Counted from the first letter of the stretch, positions 1-9,668 are shown. The stretch: 64,000 nucleotides of DNA from Burkholderiales bacterium (GCA_030604135.1 JAUVWL010000013.1:43150-107149), one strand, 5' to 3'. Notes: a model not told the origin generated them from the sequence alone. Program-made: numbers and translations.

Positions 1-381
1 ATTGCCCGTCAGCTGATCGGCGAAGACTCGGAGGTCGAGAAAGAGTACCTGGTGCGTGTGCAGTGGGCACCCAACGGCCCCAGGGGCGAAGGGCTGGTCG
101 AGCAGGATGTGCAGGCGGTGGTGCCGGCCGGTGTCCTCGAGCGCCTGCGCCACGGGCTGAGCCTGGACGAAAAGCCGCTGAAGCCGGCGCAAGTGGACTG
201 GCAGAACCCCGAACAACTGCGCTTCGTGCTCATAGAAGGCAAGAAGCGCCAGATCCGCCGCATGTGCGAGCAGGTGGGCCTGCACGTGGTCGGACTCAAG
301 CGCGTGCGCATGGGCCGCGTCGTACTGGGCAAGTTGCCGGTGGGCCAGTGGCGCTACCTGCGACCGGGCGAGGCCTTTTGA
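1..381 (+). CDS. RluF-like rRNA pseudouridine synthase, C-terminal part (cut by window edge)
   Basis: The reading frame is open from the first base, so the start and the catalytic Asp region lie outside the window. The visible 126 residues carry the C-terminal signature of the RsuA/RluB/RluE/RluF family, [14 protein letters not shown] followed by [10 protein letters not shown] and the ending LPVGQWRYL. This resembles RluF (23S rRNA U2604) more than RsuA. The family isomerises uridine to pseudouridine in rRNA. The stop overlaps the next gene's probable TTG start, so the two are probably co-transcribed. Assignment to RluF rather than RluB/E is inference from the tail alone. Confidence 0.75.
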   Translation: MARQLIGEDSEVEKEYLVRVQWAPNGPRGEGLVEQDVQAVVPAGVLERLRHGLSLDEKPLKPAQVDWQNPEQLRFVLIEGKKRQIRRMCEQVGLHVVGLKRVRMGRVVLGKLPVGQWRYLRPGEAF

Positions 382-1589
382 ACCCGAGTCCGAGCCCGGC
401 CCGCCAGGTCCTTCGGCACCTGCGCCCGTCGGATCTGAAGGCCCTGGCCCAGCTGGTGGCCGAGGCCACGCATGGCGTGATCGACATCACCGAAGGTGTG
501 CACCAGGCGGTGCACGGCCGGCTCGGACTGCCTGGAGAGTCTTCGGGTCAACGCACCGGCGGGTTGACCGGGCAGGTCTACCAGGCAGTCCGGGGCGTGA
601 CCCGGCTGGTCGGGCGAAGCACCGACGCGGTGCTGGGTGCCTTGCTGCCCCTGCTGGACGATCCGGCTGCGCACCCCGACCCCTCCCCGCAGCGCGAGGC
701 GATTCTGGCCGCCCTCAACGGTGTGCTGGGCGACCGCCTGCAGGCCATGGGCAGCCCGCTGGCACAACACATGGATCTGCGCCCGCCCGGCGTTTCCCAG
801 GGCGGCAGGCACCTGATTCTGTTGGTGCACGGCCTGTGCATGAACGATGTCCAGTGGCACCGCCGAGGCCATGACCATGGCGCCTTCCTGGCGCAGTCGC
901 TGGGTGCCACGGCTGTTTACCTGCGCTACAACACCGGTCTGCACACCTCCGTGAACGGACATGAACTGGCCTTGAAGCTGGAGCAACTGATGGCGGCCTG
1001 GCCGGGTCCGCTGGAGCGCATCAGCATCGTCGGTCACAGCATGGGCGGATTGGTGGCCCGGTCGGCGGTGGCCGTCGGGCAGGCCACCGGGCAACATTGG
1101 CCGACGCTGCTGCGTGACCTGGTGTTCCTGGGCACACCGCACCACGGGGCACCGCTGGAGCGGGCCGGACATGGCGTGGACTGGCTGCTGGCCTCCAATC
1201 CGTTCACCGCGCCCTTTGCCCGCCTGGGCAAGATCCGCAGTGCCGGCATCACAGACCTGCGCCACGGCCATGTGCAGGACGCCGACTGGCAAGGGCGCGA
1301 CCCGTTTGTTTCCGCTGAGGACCACCGCGTGCCGCTGCCGCTGCCCGAAGGTGTGGCCTGTTTTGCCCTGGCGGCCACGCTGGCCGGGCAGCGCAGCATG
1401 CTGGCGGAGCGGCTGGTGGGCGACGGCCTGGTCCCCCTGCGCAGCGCCCTGGGCCAGCACGACAGGCCAGAGCACCAGCTGGCGTTTGCCGCGCAACGGC
1501 AGCGCATCGTGTACCGCACCGGCCACCTTGACCTGCTGAACAGCCCGAAGGTGGCCCAGCAGCTTCTTGACTGGCTGGCGACCCCTTGA
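378..1589 (+). CDS. alpha/beta hydrolase, lipase/esterase-like (PGAP1/triacylglycerol lipase type)
   Basis: The frame is open further upstream, but that part overlaps the pseudouridine synthase. The best start is the TTG at 378, forming a TTGA overlap with the previous stop; that gives 403 residues. The oxyanion-strand motif is [15 protein letters not shown]. The nucleophile elbow is [13 protein letters not shown] (Ser of GHSMG). [13 protein letters not shown] is typical of lipases, and a late acid/His pair lies in [10 protein letters not shown] and TGHLDLL. The catalytic triad therefore looks intact. The substrate is unknown; the motifs fit acyl-ester hydrolysis. No signal peptide is seen, so it is probably cytoplasmic. 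The first roughly 120 residues have no recognised domain. Confidence 0.8.
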   Translation: MNPSPSPARQVLRHLRPSDLKALAQLVAEATHGVIDITEGVHQAVHGRLGLPGESSGQRTGGLTGQVYQAVRGVTRLVGRSTDAVLGALLPLLDDPAAHPDPSPQREAILAALNGVLGDRLQAMGSPLAQHMDLRPPGVSQGGRHLILLVHGLCMNDVQWHRRGHDHGAFLAQSLGATAVYLRYNTGLHTSVNGHELALKLEQLMAAWPGPLERISIVGHSMGGLVARSAVAVGQATGQHWPTLLRDLVFLGTPHHGAPLERAGHGVDWLLASNPFTAPFARLGKIRSAGITDLRHGHVQDADWQGRDPFVSAEDHRVPLPLPEGVACFALAATLAGQRSMLAERLVGDGLVPLRSALGQHDRPEHQLAFAAQRQRIVYRTGHLDLLNSPKVAQQLLDWLATP

Positions 1590-1669
1590 ATTGTGGGCGC
1601 CCGGCCCCAGATGTCGCGCGTGGCGCCGGGCGCCCTCCGACATCCAACACCGTACATCATGATCACGAC

Positions 1670-3607
1670 ATGAGCAAACAAACCCTGAACTTCCAGGCCG
1701 AAGTGGCCCAGCTGCTGCACCTCGTCACCCACTCGCTGTATTCCAACAAGGAAATCTTCCTGCGTGAGCTGGTTTCCAATGCGTCGGACGCTTGCGACAA
1801 GCTGCGTTTCGAAGCATTGGACAATCCCGTGCTCTACGAGGATGCACCCAACCTGGAGGTTCGTGTGGCTTTCGACAAGGAAGCCCGGACCATCACCATC
1901 ACCGACAACGGCATCGGCATGAGCCAGGCCGAGGCCGTGGAGCACCTGGGCACCATCGCCAAGAGCGGCACCAAGGAATTCATGGGCCGTCTCAGTGGAG
2001 ACCAGAAGAAGGACGCGCAGCTGATCGGCCAGTTCGGCGTCGGTTTCTATTCGGGCTTCATCGTGGCCGACCGCATCACGGTCGAAAGCCGTCGCGCCGG
2101 CCTGCCGGCGGCCGAGGGCGTGCGCTGGGCCAGCGGCGGCACGGGCGACTTCGAGGTCGAGACCATCGAGCGCGCCGCGCGCGGCACCAGCGTGATCCTG
2201 CACCTGCGCGAGGACGCCACCGAGTACCTGAGCCACTGGAAGCTCAAGCAGATCATCGGCAAGTACTCCGACCACATCAGCCTGCCCATCCTGATGCAGA
2301 AAGAGGAGTGGGACGCCGAGAAGAGCGAGTACGTGCAGAAGGACGAGTGGGAGGCAGTCAATTCCGCTTCGGCCCTCTGGACCCGTCCGAAGAAGGATAT
2401 CAGTGACGAGCAGTACGCCGACTTCTACAAGGCCATCAGCTACGACAGCGAGGCTCCGCTGGCCTGGAGCCACAACCGCGTCGAAGGCAGCACCGAGTAC
2501 ACGCAACTGCTCTACATCCCGGCCAAGGCCCCGATGGACCTGTTCAACCGCGACAAAAAGGCCGGCGTCAAGCTCTACGTCAAGCGTGTGTTCATCATGG
2601 ACGAAGCCGAGGCGCTGATGCCCTCCTACCTGCGCTGGGTCAAGGGCGTGGTTGACTCGGCCGATCTGCCGCTGAACGTCAGCCGCGAACTGCTGCAGGA
2701 AAGCCGCGACGTCAAGGCCATCCGCGAAGGCAACACCCGCCGCGTGCTGGCCATGCTGGAAGACCTGGCCAAAAAAGACAAAGCGCCCGAGGCGGCCGAG
2801 GGTCAGGACGGCGTGACCGATGTCGTGAGCGAGGAAGACAAGGCCCAGGCGGGCAAGTACAGCACCTTCTACGCCGAATTCGGTGCGGTGCTCAAGGAGG
2901 GCCTGGGCGAGGACTTCGCCAACCGCGACAAACTCGCCCGGCTGTTGCGGTTTGCCTCCACCCGCAGTGACACCGTCAGCGTCGGGTTTGCCGACTACAA
3001 GGCCCGCATGAAAGAAGGCCAGGAGGCCATCTTCTACATCACCGCCGACAGCCTGGCGGCGGCCCAAAACAGCCCGCAGCTGGAGGTCTTCCGCAAGAAG
3101 GGCATCGAGGTGCTGCTCATGACCGACCGGGTCGACGAGTGGGCGCTGTCCTTCCTGCACGAGTTCGACGGCACGCCGCTGCAGAGCGTGGCCAAGGGCG
3201 CGGTGGACCTGGGCAAGCTTCAGGACGAAGAAGAAAAGAAGGCGGCCGAGCAGGCGGCCGAGGCATTCAAGCCGGTGCTGGACAGGCTGAAGGACAGCCT
3301 CAAGGACAAGGCCAAGGATGTGCGCGTGACCACCCGGCTGGTGGATTCTCCCGCCTGTCTGGTCGTCGAGGACGGCGAATACTCGACGCAGCTGGCGCGC
3401 CTGCTCAAGTCGGCCGGCCAGAAGGCGCCCGACGTCAAGCCGATTCTGGAGGTCAATGCCGAACACGCTCTGGTGCGCAAGTTGGAGGGAAGTGCTCACT
3501 TCGACGATCTGGCCCACATCCTGTTTGATCAGGCCCTGCTTGCCGAGGGAGGGCTGCCGGAGGACCCGGCCAGCTACGTGCGTCGGGTGACGGCCTTGCT
3601 CACCTGA
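1670..3607 (+). CDS. htpG: Hsp90-family molecular chaperone HtpG
   Basis: A 645-residue bacterial Hsp90; E. coli HtpG has 624. The protein starts [22 protein letters not shown]. The N-terminal GHKL ATPase motifs are [23 protein letters not shown] and GQFGVGFYS. The middle-domain signature [20 protein letters not shown] includes the catalytic Arg loop. The C-terminal dimerisation region runs to the end. The ATG at 1670 is chosen because it gives the family's standard N-terminus. The gene stands alone, 80 bp after the hydrolase gene, and is followed by a strong hairpin terminator. It is an ATP-dependent cytosolic chaperone for stress and client maturation. Confidence 0.98.
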   Translation: MSKQTLNFQAEVAQLLHLVTHSLYSNKEIFLRELVSNASDACDKLRFEALDNPVLYEDAPNLEVRVAFDKEARTITITDNGIGMSQAEAVEHLGTIAKSGTKEFMGRLSGDQKKDAQLIGQFGVGFYSGFIVADRITVESRRAGLPAAEGVRWASGGTGDFEVETIERAARGTSVILHLREDATEYLSHWKLKQIIGKYSDHISLPILMQKEEWDAEKSEYVQKDEWEAVNSASALWTRPKKDISDEQYADFYKAISYDSEAPLAWSHNRVEGSTEYTQLLYIPAKAPMDLFNRDKKAGVKLYVKRVFIMDEAEALMPSYLRWVKGVVDSADLPLNVSRELLQESRDVKAIREGNTRRVLAMLEDLAKKDKAPEAAEGQDGVTDVVSEEDKAQAGKYSTFYAEFGAVLKEGLGEDFANRDKLARLLRFASTRSDTVSVGFADYKARMKEGQEAIFYITADSLAAAQNSPQLEVFRKKGIEVLLMTDRVDEWALSFLHEFDGTPLQSVAKGAVDLGKLQDEEEKKAAEQAAEAFKPVLDRLKDSLKDKAKDVRVTTRLVDSPACLVVEDGEYSTQLARLLKSAGQKAPDVKPILEVNAEHALVRKLEGSAHFDDLAHILFDQALLAEGGLPEDPASYVRRVTALLT

Positions 3608-3636
3608 CCTGAGATTGCGTGCTGTGTGTACGTCTG

Positions 3637-3665
3637 GCCCCTCGATCGCACCGAGGGGCTTTTTT
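3637..3665 (+). terminator. Rho-independent terminator of htpG
   Basis: A perfect 8-bp stem, GCCCCTCG (3637-3644) with CGAGGGGC (3652-3659), has a 7-nt loop and is followed by six T residues. It lies 29 bp after the htpG stop and before the phcB start, separating htpG from the quorum-sensing operon. Confidence 0.9.
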
Positions 3666-3697
3666 CTTGCGCGGGTTGCTGTGCGAACAGGCTTCAG

Positions 3698-5194
3698 ATG
3701 ACTACACTGCGGGCTGAAATCCGACCACGGGGCGCGGTGAAAAACTGTCCCGTCGCCCACCCACAGAACATCGTGCAACTCCAGCGTCCGTTCGACCCCG
3801 TCGTGACCTTTCGCAACAGCCAGGGCGAATCGGCCCGCGGCACGATCACCAGCCTGCAAAGGCACTCGCTGGTGATGGAGGTGTACAACCCGTACTCCAT
3901 CGTGCAGGTCAGCGAGGTGCTCAATGAACTCACCGTGCGCTCTAGCGAGCAGGTGGTCTACAGTGGGAAGGCCGTGGTGTCCAGTCTGCTCAACACGGGC
4001 TTGATGGCGGTGGTCTCGATTGCCCTGGTTGAAGAGTGGGCAGATCTGGAGGTGACCGGTGGCAGGGCGCCTGAGGTGGGTACCGAAGCGCAGCGATTTG
4101 TCGAAGGCTGGTTCGACCGGTTTCGGCTCAGGCGTGGCTATTTGGTGGCTGTCAGCGAGATTCGGGCCTTTCTGGCGGAGGTCTCACGCTGGACCGACCA
4201 GGCGGACCTGGCCCATTCGCTCCCGCGTGATGAAGATGGGCGCCTGGACGCGGCCGTGTTCCAGGAGCTGGCCTCGCCGATTCTGCGTGCGGGCGCCAAC
4301 TATTTCGCCGCCCTCGAGCAGGAGATTGCCGCTGTCGGAGCGGAGGAGGAGTCCAGCTACAAGGTGTTTGCACAGACTTCACTGCACCCCTTGATCCTGC
4401 GCGCCCCATTTGTTTACCGCACGTTTGCCAAGCCGCTGGGTTACGCCGGTGACTATGAGATGGTCAACCAGATTCTGGGTGACCCACAACAGGGTCCGAC
4501 CACCTACTTCCAGCTGATCAACACCTTGTTCCTGCAATCGGCGGTGGCCCAGGCGCACCGCAATCGCATCGACATCCTGGTGGACCATTTGTTGCGTCTG
4601 AATGCCGAGGCGAAAGAACGGCAACGCCCCGCACGGGTGTTGAACATCGGTTGCGGCCCTGCGGTCGAGATCCAGCGTGTGATTCGCCATCTCGGGTCCG
4701 ACTGCATGTTGTCGTTCCGGCTGCTGGACTTCAGCCAGGAAACCTTGGCCTACACGCGCAGCAAGGTGGAGCAGGCCTGTCGCGATGTGTCCGCTGAAGC
4801 GCCTGTGGACTACGTCAACGATTCGGTACACAACCTGCTGAAGCGCTCGGTCCGCAGTGTGGCTTCGGATGAGCCGACCGACTTTGACTTCGTCTACTGT
4901 GCAGGCCTGTTCGATTACCTGTCCGACAAAGTTTGCTCACGGCTGCTGGACTACCTGAACGCCCGCACGCGTCCGGGCGGGAGGGTGCTGGTGACGAACG
5001 TGCATCCGAGCAACCAGCAAAAAGGGGTGATGGATCACGTCCTTGAGTGGCACCTGATCTACCGTGACGAGGCGCAGCTGGCCTCTGTCCTGCCCAAGTC
5101 CAGGCAACATGAGCGCCTGTACACGGATGACACCGGGGTGAACGTGTTCGCCGAGTTCGTCAAACCCGTGGCGAAAGCCGAGGTTCTGACGTGA
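3698..5194 (+). CDS. phcB: PhcB-type SAM-dependent methyltransferase with N-terminal PilZ-like domain
   Basis: A 498-residue protein. Residues about 25-115 form a PilZ-like beta-rich region. A class I SAM-binding fold follows, with motif I VLNIGCGPAVEIQRV near residue 313. In Ralstonia solanacearum PhcB makes 3-hydroxypalmitic (or myristic) acid methyl ester from the hydroxy fatty acid, the diffusible Phc signal. The assignment rests on this domain pair plus gene order: it is followed directly by a membrane kinase, a receiver-kinase hybrid and a response regulator, exactly phcB-S-R-Q. Start choice is uncertain: the ATG at 3698 has a weak RBS, and the GTG at 3737 has a nearby GGGG. The stop overlaps the next start (GTGA). 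The acyl chain length of its product cannot be read from sequence. Confidence 0.8.
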   Translation: MTTLRAEIRPRGAVKNCPVAHPQNIVQLQRPFDPVVTFRNSQGESARGTITSLQRHSLVMEVYNPYSIVQVSEVLNELTVRSSEQVVYSGKAVVSSLLNTGLMAVVSIALVEEWADLEVTGGRAPEVGTEAQRFVEGWFDRFRLRRGYLVAVSEIRAFLAEVSRWTDQADLAHSLPRDEDGRLDAAVFQELASPILRAGANYFAALEQEIAAVGAEEESSYKVFAQTSLHPLILRAPFVYRTFAKPLGYAGDYEMVNQILGDPQQGPTTYFQLINTLFLQSAVAQAHRNRIDILVDHLLRLNAEAKERQRPARVLNIGCGPAVEIQRVIRHLGSDCMLSFRLLDFSQETLAYTRSKVEQACRDVSAEAPVDYVNDSVHNLLKRSVRSVASDEPTDFDFVYCAGLFDYLSDKVCSRLLDYLNARTRPGGRVLVTNVHPSNQQKGVMDHVLEWHLIYRDEAQLASVLPKSRQHERLYTDDTGVNVFAEFVKPVAKAEVLT

Positions 5195-6519
5195 GGCCAG
5201 ACGGTGCCTCGCGGCACTACGAGGCCATTCAGGACGTCCGCCTGGAATTCAGCAAGATCGGGTGCATCACCTCTGCGTCTCTGATCCTTCTGGGTTTCGG
5301 ACTGGACTGGGCCACCTATCCCGACCGGTTGACCGAGTTCTTCCTGGTTCGGCTGGGGGTTGCCGGGTTGAGCCTGGTGATCCTGGCCGTCCTGTTCAGC
5401 CGGTATGGTCGCGGGAACACCCGCTTTCTCACGCTGGCATGGTTGGTGCTTCCACAGGTGATGATCGCCTGGATGATCCAGCAGACCGAAGGGGTGTCTT
5501 CGGTCTACTTTGTCGGACTGCAGTTGGCACTCTACGGCGTGGGGATGATTGTGCCCATCAGCTACCTGGAGAGCATCGGGTTCGGCCTGTTCACCGTTGT
5601 GGTTTACGTGCTGGCCTGTTACGTGCATCCGGCAGGCCTCGGAGATGGTGCCGAGTTGCTGGCCCATGTGATCTTCATCCTTTTTGCGGCCATCATCTCC
5701 ACCGGGTGCACCTATTTCAACGAGGTCAGCCGGGTGCGGCTGTTCCAGTTGAGAGAACAGGTTGTCCACCAGAATGCCGATTTGCAGCAGGTCAATCAGA
5801 CACTGGCCGAAGTGAAAGGTCAACTGGTGCAGCGCGAAAAAATGGCGGCACTGGGCACGTTGTCGGCCGGGCTGCTGCATGAGTTGAACAACCCGGTCAA
5901 TTACAGCCTGATGGCCATCAACATGGGGCTGACCGCGCCAGCGGCGTCCAAGGACGAGTTGCTCAAGGAAAGCCTGAACGATGCGCGTGAGGGCATGGAG
6001 CGGGTGCAGAGCATCGTCTCCGACCTCAAGACCTTCGCCTACCAGAAGCCAGGGGCGGACGTGCTGCGCCCGTTTCTGCTTGAAAAGGCCGTGCATTCGG
6101 CTCGGCGCCTGGCAGGGTTCGAGCTCAAGGGCATGGCGGTGAGCGTCACGATGCCGCAGGATTCTCACGTGGTGGGCGAAGAGCCCGCCATCATCGGGGT
6201 GATGATCAATTTGCTGAGCAACGCCGCCCATGCTTTGTCCAATGCTGGGCGCGAAAGGCCCGAGATCATGGTCAGTGCCGTCATCGACGGAGATCGCATG
6301 GTCATTCGTGTCAGGGACAATGGACAAGGCATTGCGCCTGAACACATCGACCATGTGTTCGAGCCCTTTTTCACCACACGCGAGGTGGGATCTGGCCTGG
6401 GGCTGGGACTGAGCGTCAGCTACGGCATTGTTCAGCGCCACGGCGGTACGCTGGCTGTGGCCAGCGAGTTCGGTGCCTGGACCGAGTTCAGCTTTGACCT
6501 GGCGAGGCCTCATCCATGA
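5191..6519 (+). CDS. phcS: PhcS-type membrane sensor histidine kinase
   Basis: A 442-residue protein starting with GTG inside the phcB stop (GTGA overlap). Residues about 25-175 contain roughly six hydrophobic segments with very short loops, a sensor suited to lipid-like ligands. A short coiled coil follows (residues 180-215), then the H-box LSAGLLHELNNPVNY with phospho-acceptor His230, then N, G1 and G2 boxes of the ATPase domain (NLLSNAAHAL, VRDNGQGI, GSGLGLGLSVS). In Ralstonia, PhcS senses the PhcB product and phosphorylates PhcR. Operon position and topology support the same role here. Confidence 0.78.
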   Translation: MRPDGASRHYEAIQDVRLEFSKIGCITSASLILLGFGLDWATYPDRLTEFFLVRLGVAGLSLVILAVLFSRYGRGNTRFLTLAWLVLPQVMIAWMIQQTEGVSSVYFVGLQLALYGVGMIVPISYLESIGFGLFTVVVYVLACYVHPAGLGDGAELLAHVIFILFAAIISTGCTYFNEVSRVRLFQLREQVVHQNADLQQVNQTLAEVKGQLVQREKMAALGTLSAGLLHELNNPVNYSLMAINMGLTAPAASKDELLKESLNDAREGMERVQSIVSDLKTFAYQKPGADVLRPFLLEKAVHSARRLAGFELKGMAVSVTMPQDSHVVGEEPAIIGVMINLLSNAAHALSNAGRERPEIMVSAVIDGDRMVIRVRDNGQGIAPEHIDHVFEPFFTTREVGSGLGLGLSVSYGIVQRHGGTLAVASEFGAWTEFSFDLARPHP

Positions 6520-6541
6520 ACTCGGCATGCAGGGGGATCCA

Positions 6542-7750
6542 GTGAAACCGTCGTCTGAACAGTTGGCGACCGACCTGCCATTTGCGGTCCTCATGGTCGA
6601 TGATGAACCCCAGGCGTGCAAGTGGTTTGCCCGGCTGTTTGGCAACGAATTCACCGTCTGGACGGCCGGGGGAGCGGATGAGGCGCTGGATATCCTGGAT
6701 CGGCGGTCGTCCGAGATCGGCGTTTTGCTGACCGACTACCGCATGCCCGGCCGCGATGGCGTGGAGTTGCTCGCGCTGGCGCGGCGCGCCCATGGACATG
6801 TCGGCCGGCTGTTGGCGTCGGCCTACGCCGACAAGGCGGTGGCGATGTCGGCAATCAACGAAGGCCAGGTCGAGCACATCCTGGAAAAACCGCTGGACGA
6901 AGCCTTGACGCGTCAGGCACTGCGCCGCTCCCTGACCGGCAGTGTTCGGCGGGTACAAGATGGCCTGCTGGCGGCCAGTCGGGCTTCAGCCTTGCGTGAC
7001 ACGCTGGGGTTCCTGGCCCACGAGGTCACCACGCCACTGGCCACCGTTCGGGGCTATCTGGGGGCACTCAGCGAACGCCACCTCGCCGACCAACAGGAAG
7101 CGGTGGCGCGCTTTGCGCAGGAACGGCCTGGACAGGTCCTGTACATGATCGAGGCTGCACGGCGGCGCGCTGACTACGCGCAAGCCCTGGTCACCACTTT
7201 TCTGCACAGCGCACGCAATGCCTGTCTGGTGGAAACCGTGGGGCCGATGAAGGGCAGCCGGCTGCTTGACGAGGTGTTGCGGACCTACCCGTTCGAAGGT
7301 GGCGAGGCCAGCTGGGTCTCGCAGGAGGTCGAGTGCGACTTCGATTTGCCCGGTCGGCATGACCTCTTGTATCTGGTCGTCTGCACGCTGATCAAGAACG
7401 CCTTGCAGGCCTTGCATGACCACCACGTGGCTCATCCCCGGCTAAGTCTGTCGCTGGCAGTCAAGGCCTCCGGTGCGAAGGGCCCACTGTTGCCGTGTCT
7501 CGCCGTCAGGGACAACGGTCCGGGGGTCGATCCGTCTGTGTTGCCTCGACTGGGTCGCGAGCCTGCCACCACCCGAGAAGGCGAAGGTGGCACAGGCATG
7601 GGGTTGCTGTTCTGTCATCGTGTGATGGCATCACTGGGAGGGCGTGTCCATGTCGAGTCTCGCTCGGGTGCCGGCACAACCATCATGTTGTTTTTTCCTG
7701 CGACCGCGGATGCATGGACGCCACAGTCGCAGCAGCAGGAGTCCCCATGA
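6542..7750 (+). CDS. phcR: PhcR-type response regulator with C-terminal histidine kinase domain
   Basis: Domain order is unusual: the receiver comes first, the kinase second. Receiver: acidic pair in VLMVDDEP, phospho-acceptor Asp65 in LLTDYRMPG, conserved Lys116 in LEKPLD. Kinase: H-box LGFLAHEVTTPLATV with His160, N-box LIKNALQAL, G-boxes VRDNGPGV and GGTGMGLLFC. PhcR of Ralstonia has this same receiver-kinase build. The GTG at 6542 is preferred: AGGGGG at 6531-6536 is a well-spaced RBS. The ATG at 6527 has no RBS. With the GTG, the protein is 402 residues and starts 22 bp after phcS. Its stop overlaps the ATG of phcQ (ATGA). It has no DNA-binding domain, so output must pass through phosphotransfer or protein contact. 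Confidence 0.78.
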   Translation: MKPSSEQLATDLPFAVLMVDDEPQACKWFARLFGNEFTVWTAGGADEALDILDRRSSEIGVLLTDYRMPGRDGVELLALARRAHGHVGRLLASAYADKAVAMSAINEGQVEHILEKPLDEALTRQALRRSLTGSVRRVQDGLLAASRASALRDTLGFLAHEVTTPLATVRGYLGALSERHLADQQEAVARFAQERPGQVLYMIEAARRRADYAQALVTTFLHSARNACLVETVGPMKGSRLLDEVLRTYPFEGGEASWVSQEVECDFDLPGRHDLLYLVVCTLIKNALQALHDHHVAHPRLSLSLAVKASGAKGPLLPCLAVRDNGPGVDPSVLPRLGREPATTREGEGGTGMGLLFCHRVMASLGGRVHVESRSGAGTTIMLFFPATADAWTPQSQQQESP

Positions 7751-8709
7751 AACCCGACAAGATCCTCTACGTTGATGACGAGGCGATGGCGCTGAAGTAT
7801 TTCGAGCGCCTGGTCAGCCCGATCGCCCCCGTGATCACGGCCACGTCGGTGGAGGAAGGCAAGGTGGTGCTGCGTGACCGGGCTGCCGAGATCGCCGTGC
7901 TGGTGACGGACCAGCGCATGCCCGGTGCCTACGGTAACGAGCTGCTGCGCCATGCCCGCATGTACCACCCGCACATCGTGCGCATGCTCACCACGGCCTA
8001 TTCCGAACTGGGTGACGCCATCGAGGCCATCAACACCGGCGAGATCTTCCGCTACATAAGCAAACCCTGGTCGCTCGAAGCCATGCGGGCCGACTTGCGC
8101 AATGCGCTGGAGCTGGCATCCTTGCGCAGCGAACGCGACGAACTGCTGCGCGACAAGCTGCTGGCGCAGCAGAACCAGTTGCTGGCCGCGCGCCTGGGCT
8201 CGCTGCTCATGATTTGTGCGGCGGTGCAGCCGGGGTCACAGGAAACCGCCTTGCACCAGTTCGCCCAGGCGGCGTTGGTTTGCAAGAGCCGCGAGCCGCA
8301 ACTGGACTGGCACCGATGGGAGCACGCCGACCTGCTGCAGGCCGAGGCCCAGCGTGGCGTGGCGATTGCCGACCATGTGCGCCACTGGCTCAAGGCCTTT
8401 GGTCTGCGCAGCGACGACGGGCAGGCTCTGTCGGTGCTGGCGGCGGCCCTGCAAGCCGAGCTCAAGGGGGCCTCGGTCATTGTGCGGGACCCGGCCCTGT
8501 TCAGCGGTCTGTTGACCGCACCCGCTGGCCAGGTGGTCACGGACGCCCAATGCGCGTGGCTGGCCTGGCTGCTGTGGCAGGAGGGGTTTGCCCGCGTCGA
8601 ATCCGAGGGCGATGCATGGAAGGTGACCCTTGCCGCCACCGGTGTGCTGCCCGGCGACTGGCTGGCCGACGCGATGGAGCGCCTGGGTCACCAGCCCGGC
8701 AAGAACTGA
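7747..8709 (+). CDS. phcQ: PhcQ-type response regulator
   Basis: A 320-residue last gene of the coupled operon (ATGA overlap with phcR). Residues 1-125 are a canonical receiver: ILYVDDEAM, phospho-acceptor Asp55 in LVTDQRMPG, TTAYSE switch, YISKPW Lys. A coiled coil follows (about 125-145, LRSERDELLRDKLLAQQNQLL). The C-terminal ~170 residues have no recognised DNA-binding or enzymatic domain. In Ralstonia, PhcQ acts downstream of PhcS/PhcR in controlling quorum-sensing genes. No phcA (LysR) gene is present in this window, so the final regulator must lie elsewhere or be different. Confidence 0.75.
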   Translation: MKPDKILYVDDEAMALKYFERLVSPIAPVITATSVEEGKVVLRDRAAEIAVLVTDQRMPGAYGNELLRHARMYHPHIVRMLTTAYSELGDAIEAINTGEIFRYISKPWSLEAMRADLRNALELASLRSERDELLRDKLLAQQNQLLAARLGSLLMICAAVQPGSQETALHQFAQAALVCKSREPQLDWHRWEHADLLQAEAQRGVAIADHVRHWLKAFGLRSDDGQALSVLAAALQAELKGASVIVRDPALFSGLLTAPAGQVVTDAQCAWLAWLLWQEGFARVESEGDAWKVTLAATGVLPGDWLADAMERLGHQPGKN

Positions 8710-8720
8710 GCGTTCCGGCG

Positions 8721-8738
8721 GCGCCGGTGTCCCGGCGC
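8721..8738. terminator. Hairpin between convergent phcQ and ohr
   Basis: GCGCCGG (8721-8727), TGTC loop, CCGGCGC (8732-8738): a perfect 7-bp GC stem in the 37-bp gap between two convergent genes. No T-run follows on either strand, so function as a bidirectional terminator is plausible but unproven. Confidence 0.4.
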
Positions 8739-8746
8739 GCACACCA

Positions 8747-9175
8747 TCAGGCGAGCGAAATCACCACCTCGATGTTGCCCCGGGTGGCGTTCGAGTAGGG
8801 GCACACCTGGTGCGCCGTGTCAACCAGGTCCTGGGCCACAGCCCGGTCCATGCCTGGCAAGCTGATGGCCAGCCGAACGGCAATGCCAAAGCCGGCCGGG
8901 ATCGGGCCGATGTCGACTTCGGCGTCGATGGATGCGTCGGCCGGAACGGCGATTTTTTTCATACTGGCCACGTGCTTGAGGGCGCCCATGAAGCAGGCCG
9001 AGTAGCCGGCTGCAAACAGTTGTTCCGGGTTGGTGGCGGTGCCTGCGCCGCCCATCTCTTTCGGTGGGGTCAGGCGGACATCCAGCAAGCCATCGTTGCT
9101 GCGCGAGCTGCCTTCTCGGCCGCCGGTGGTGTGTGCGCGGGCGGTGTAGAGAACCTTGTCGAGACGGGTGGTCAT
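8747..9175 (-). CDS. ohr: Organic hydroperoxide reductase Ohr (OsmC family)
   Basis: A 142-residue protein of normal Ohr length. It has the typical N-terminus KVLYTARAHTTGGREG, the first active-site Cys in AAGYSACFMGAL and the second in AHQVCPYSNATRGN, the pair that reduces organic peroxides. The protein ends IEVVISL as in other Ohr proteins. It is cytoplasmic and detoxifies fatty-acid and alkyl hydroperoxides using lipoylated or thiol donors. It follows ohrR by 52 bp on the same strand, so the two probably form an operon. Confidence 0.95.
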   Translation of the reverse strand: MTTRLDKVLYTARAHTTGGREGSSRSNDGLLDVRLTPPKEMGGAGTATNPEQLFAAGYSACFMGALKHVASMKKIAVPADASIDAEVDIGPIPAGFGIAVRLAISLPGMDRAVAQDLVDTAHQVCPYSNATRGNIEVVISLA

Positions 9176-9227
9176 GTGACTTCCTTTGGGTGGTGCCGGC
9201 GCTCTGGCCAGCGGTTGGAGATGAGGG

Positions 9228-9668
9228 TCAGGCCATCAGCCGTTCGCGCAGGCGCCGGATCTGGCCGGTGAGGGCGGCGACTTCGTCCACATCGCATTGC
9301 ACGGCCTGAAGAATGCAGCCAGGGATGCGGCCGGCCGGGATCTTGAGTTGGCGCCCCTTGGCGGTCAGCCGGATCAGCACACGCCGTTCGTCCTGCGCGT
9401 CGCGCAGGCGGGTCAGCAGGCCCTGGCTTTCCATCCGCTTGAGCAAGGGCGTCAGCGTGCCCGAGTCGAGAAACAGGCGTTCGCCGAGTTCCGAGACCGT
9501 GAGGCCATCACGTTCCCACAGCACCAGCAGGGTCAGGTACTGGGGGTAGGTCAGGCCCAGCTCGTCGAGGAGGGGCTTGTACAGCCGTGTCATGGCCAGC
9601 GAGGCCGAGTGCAGCGCAAAACACAGCTGATGATCGAGCTGAAGCAGGGCGTCTGATGGTGGTTTCAT
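9228..9668 (-). CDS. ohrR: MarR-family organic peroxide sensor OhrR
   Basis: A 146-residue winged-helix MarR protein; the start is the ATG at 9668. The N-terminal reactive Cys lies in LDHQLCFALHSAS (about residue 16), followed by YPQYLTLLVLWE, as in one- and two-Cys OhrR sensors. The wing region is LDSGTLTPLLKRMESQGLL with DERRVLIRLT. OhrR represses ohr until the Cys is oxidised by organic peroxide. A perfect inverted repeat lies 16 bp upstream of its start and fits autoregulation. The C-terminal PAGRIPGCILQAV holds a possible second Cys. Confidence 0.93.
   Translation of the reverse strand: MKPPSDALLQLDHQLCFALHSASLAMTRLYKPLLDELGLTYPQYLTLLVLWERDGLTVSELGERLFLDSGTLTPLLKRMESQGLLTRLRDAQDERRVLIRLTAKGRQLKIPAGRIPGCILQAVQCDVDEVAALTGQIRRLRERLMA

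Noticed and set aside
3679..3690. CTGT-GCGA-ACAG inverted repeat before phcB, reminiscent of the cqsA palindrome
   Set aside because: Arms are only 4 bp and the spacer differs. Expected by chance at this frequency.
1034..3865. 943-codon open frame opposite htpG
   Set aside because: Antisense shadow of HtpG and part of the hydrolase gene. No recognisable domain.
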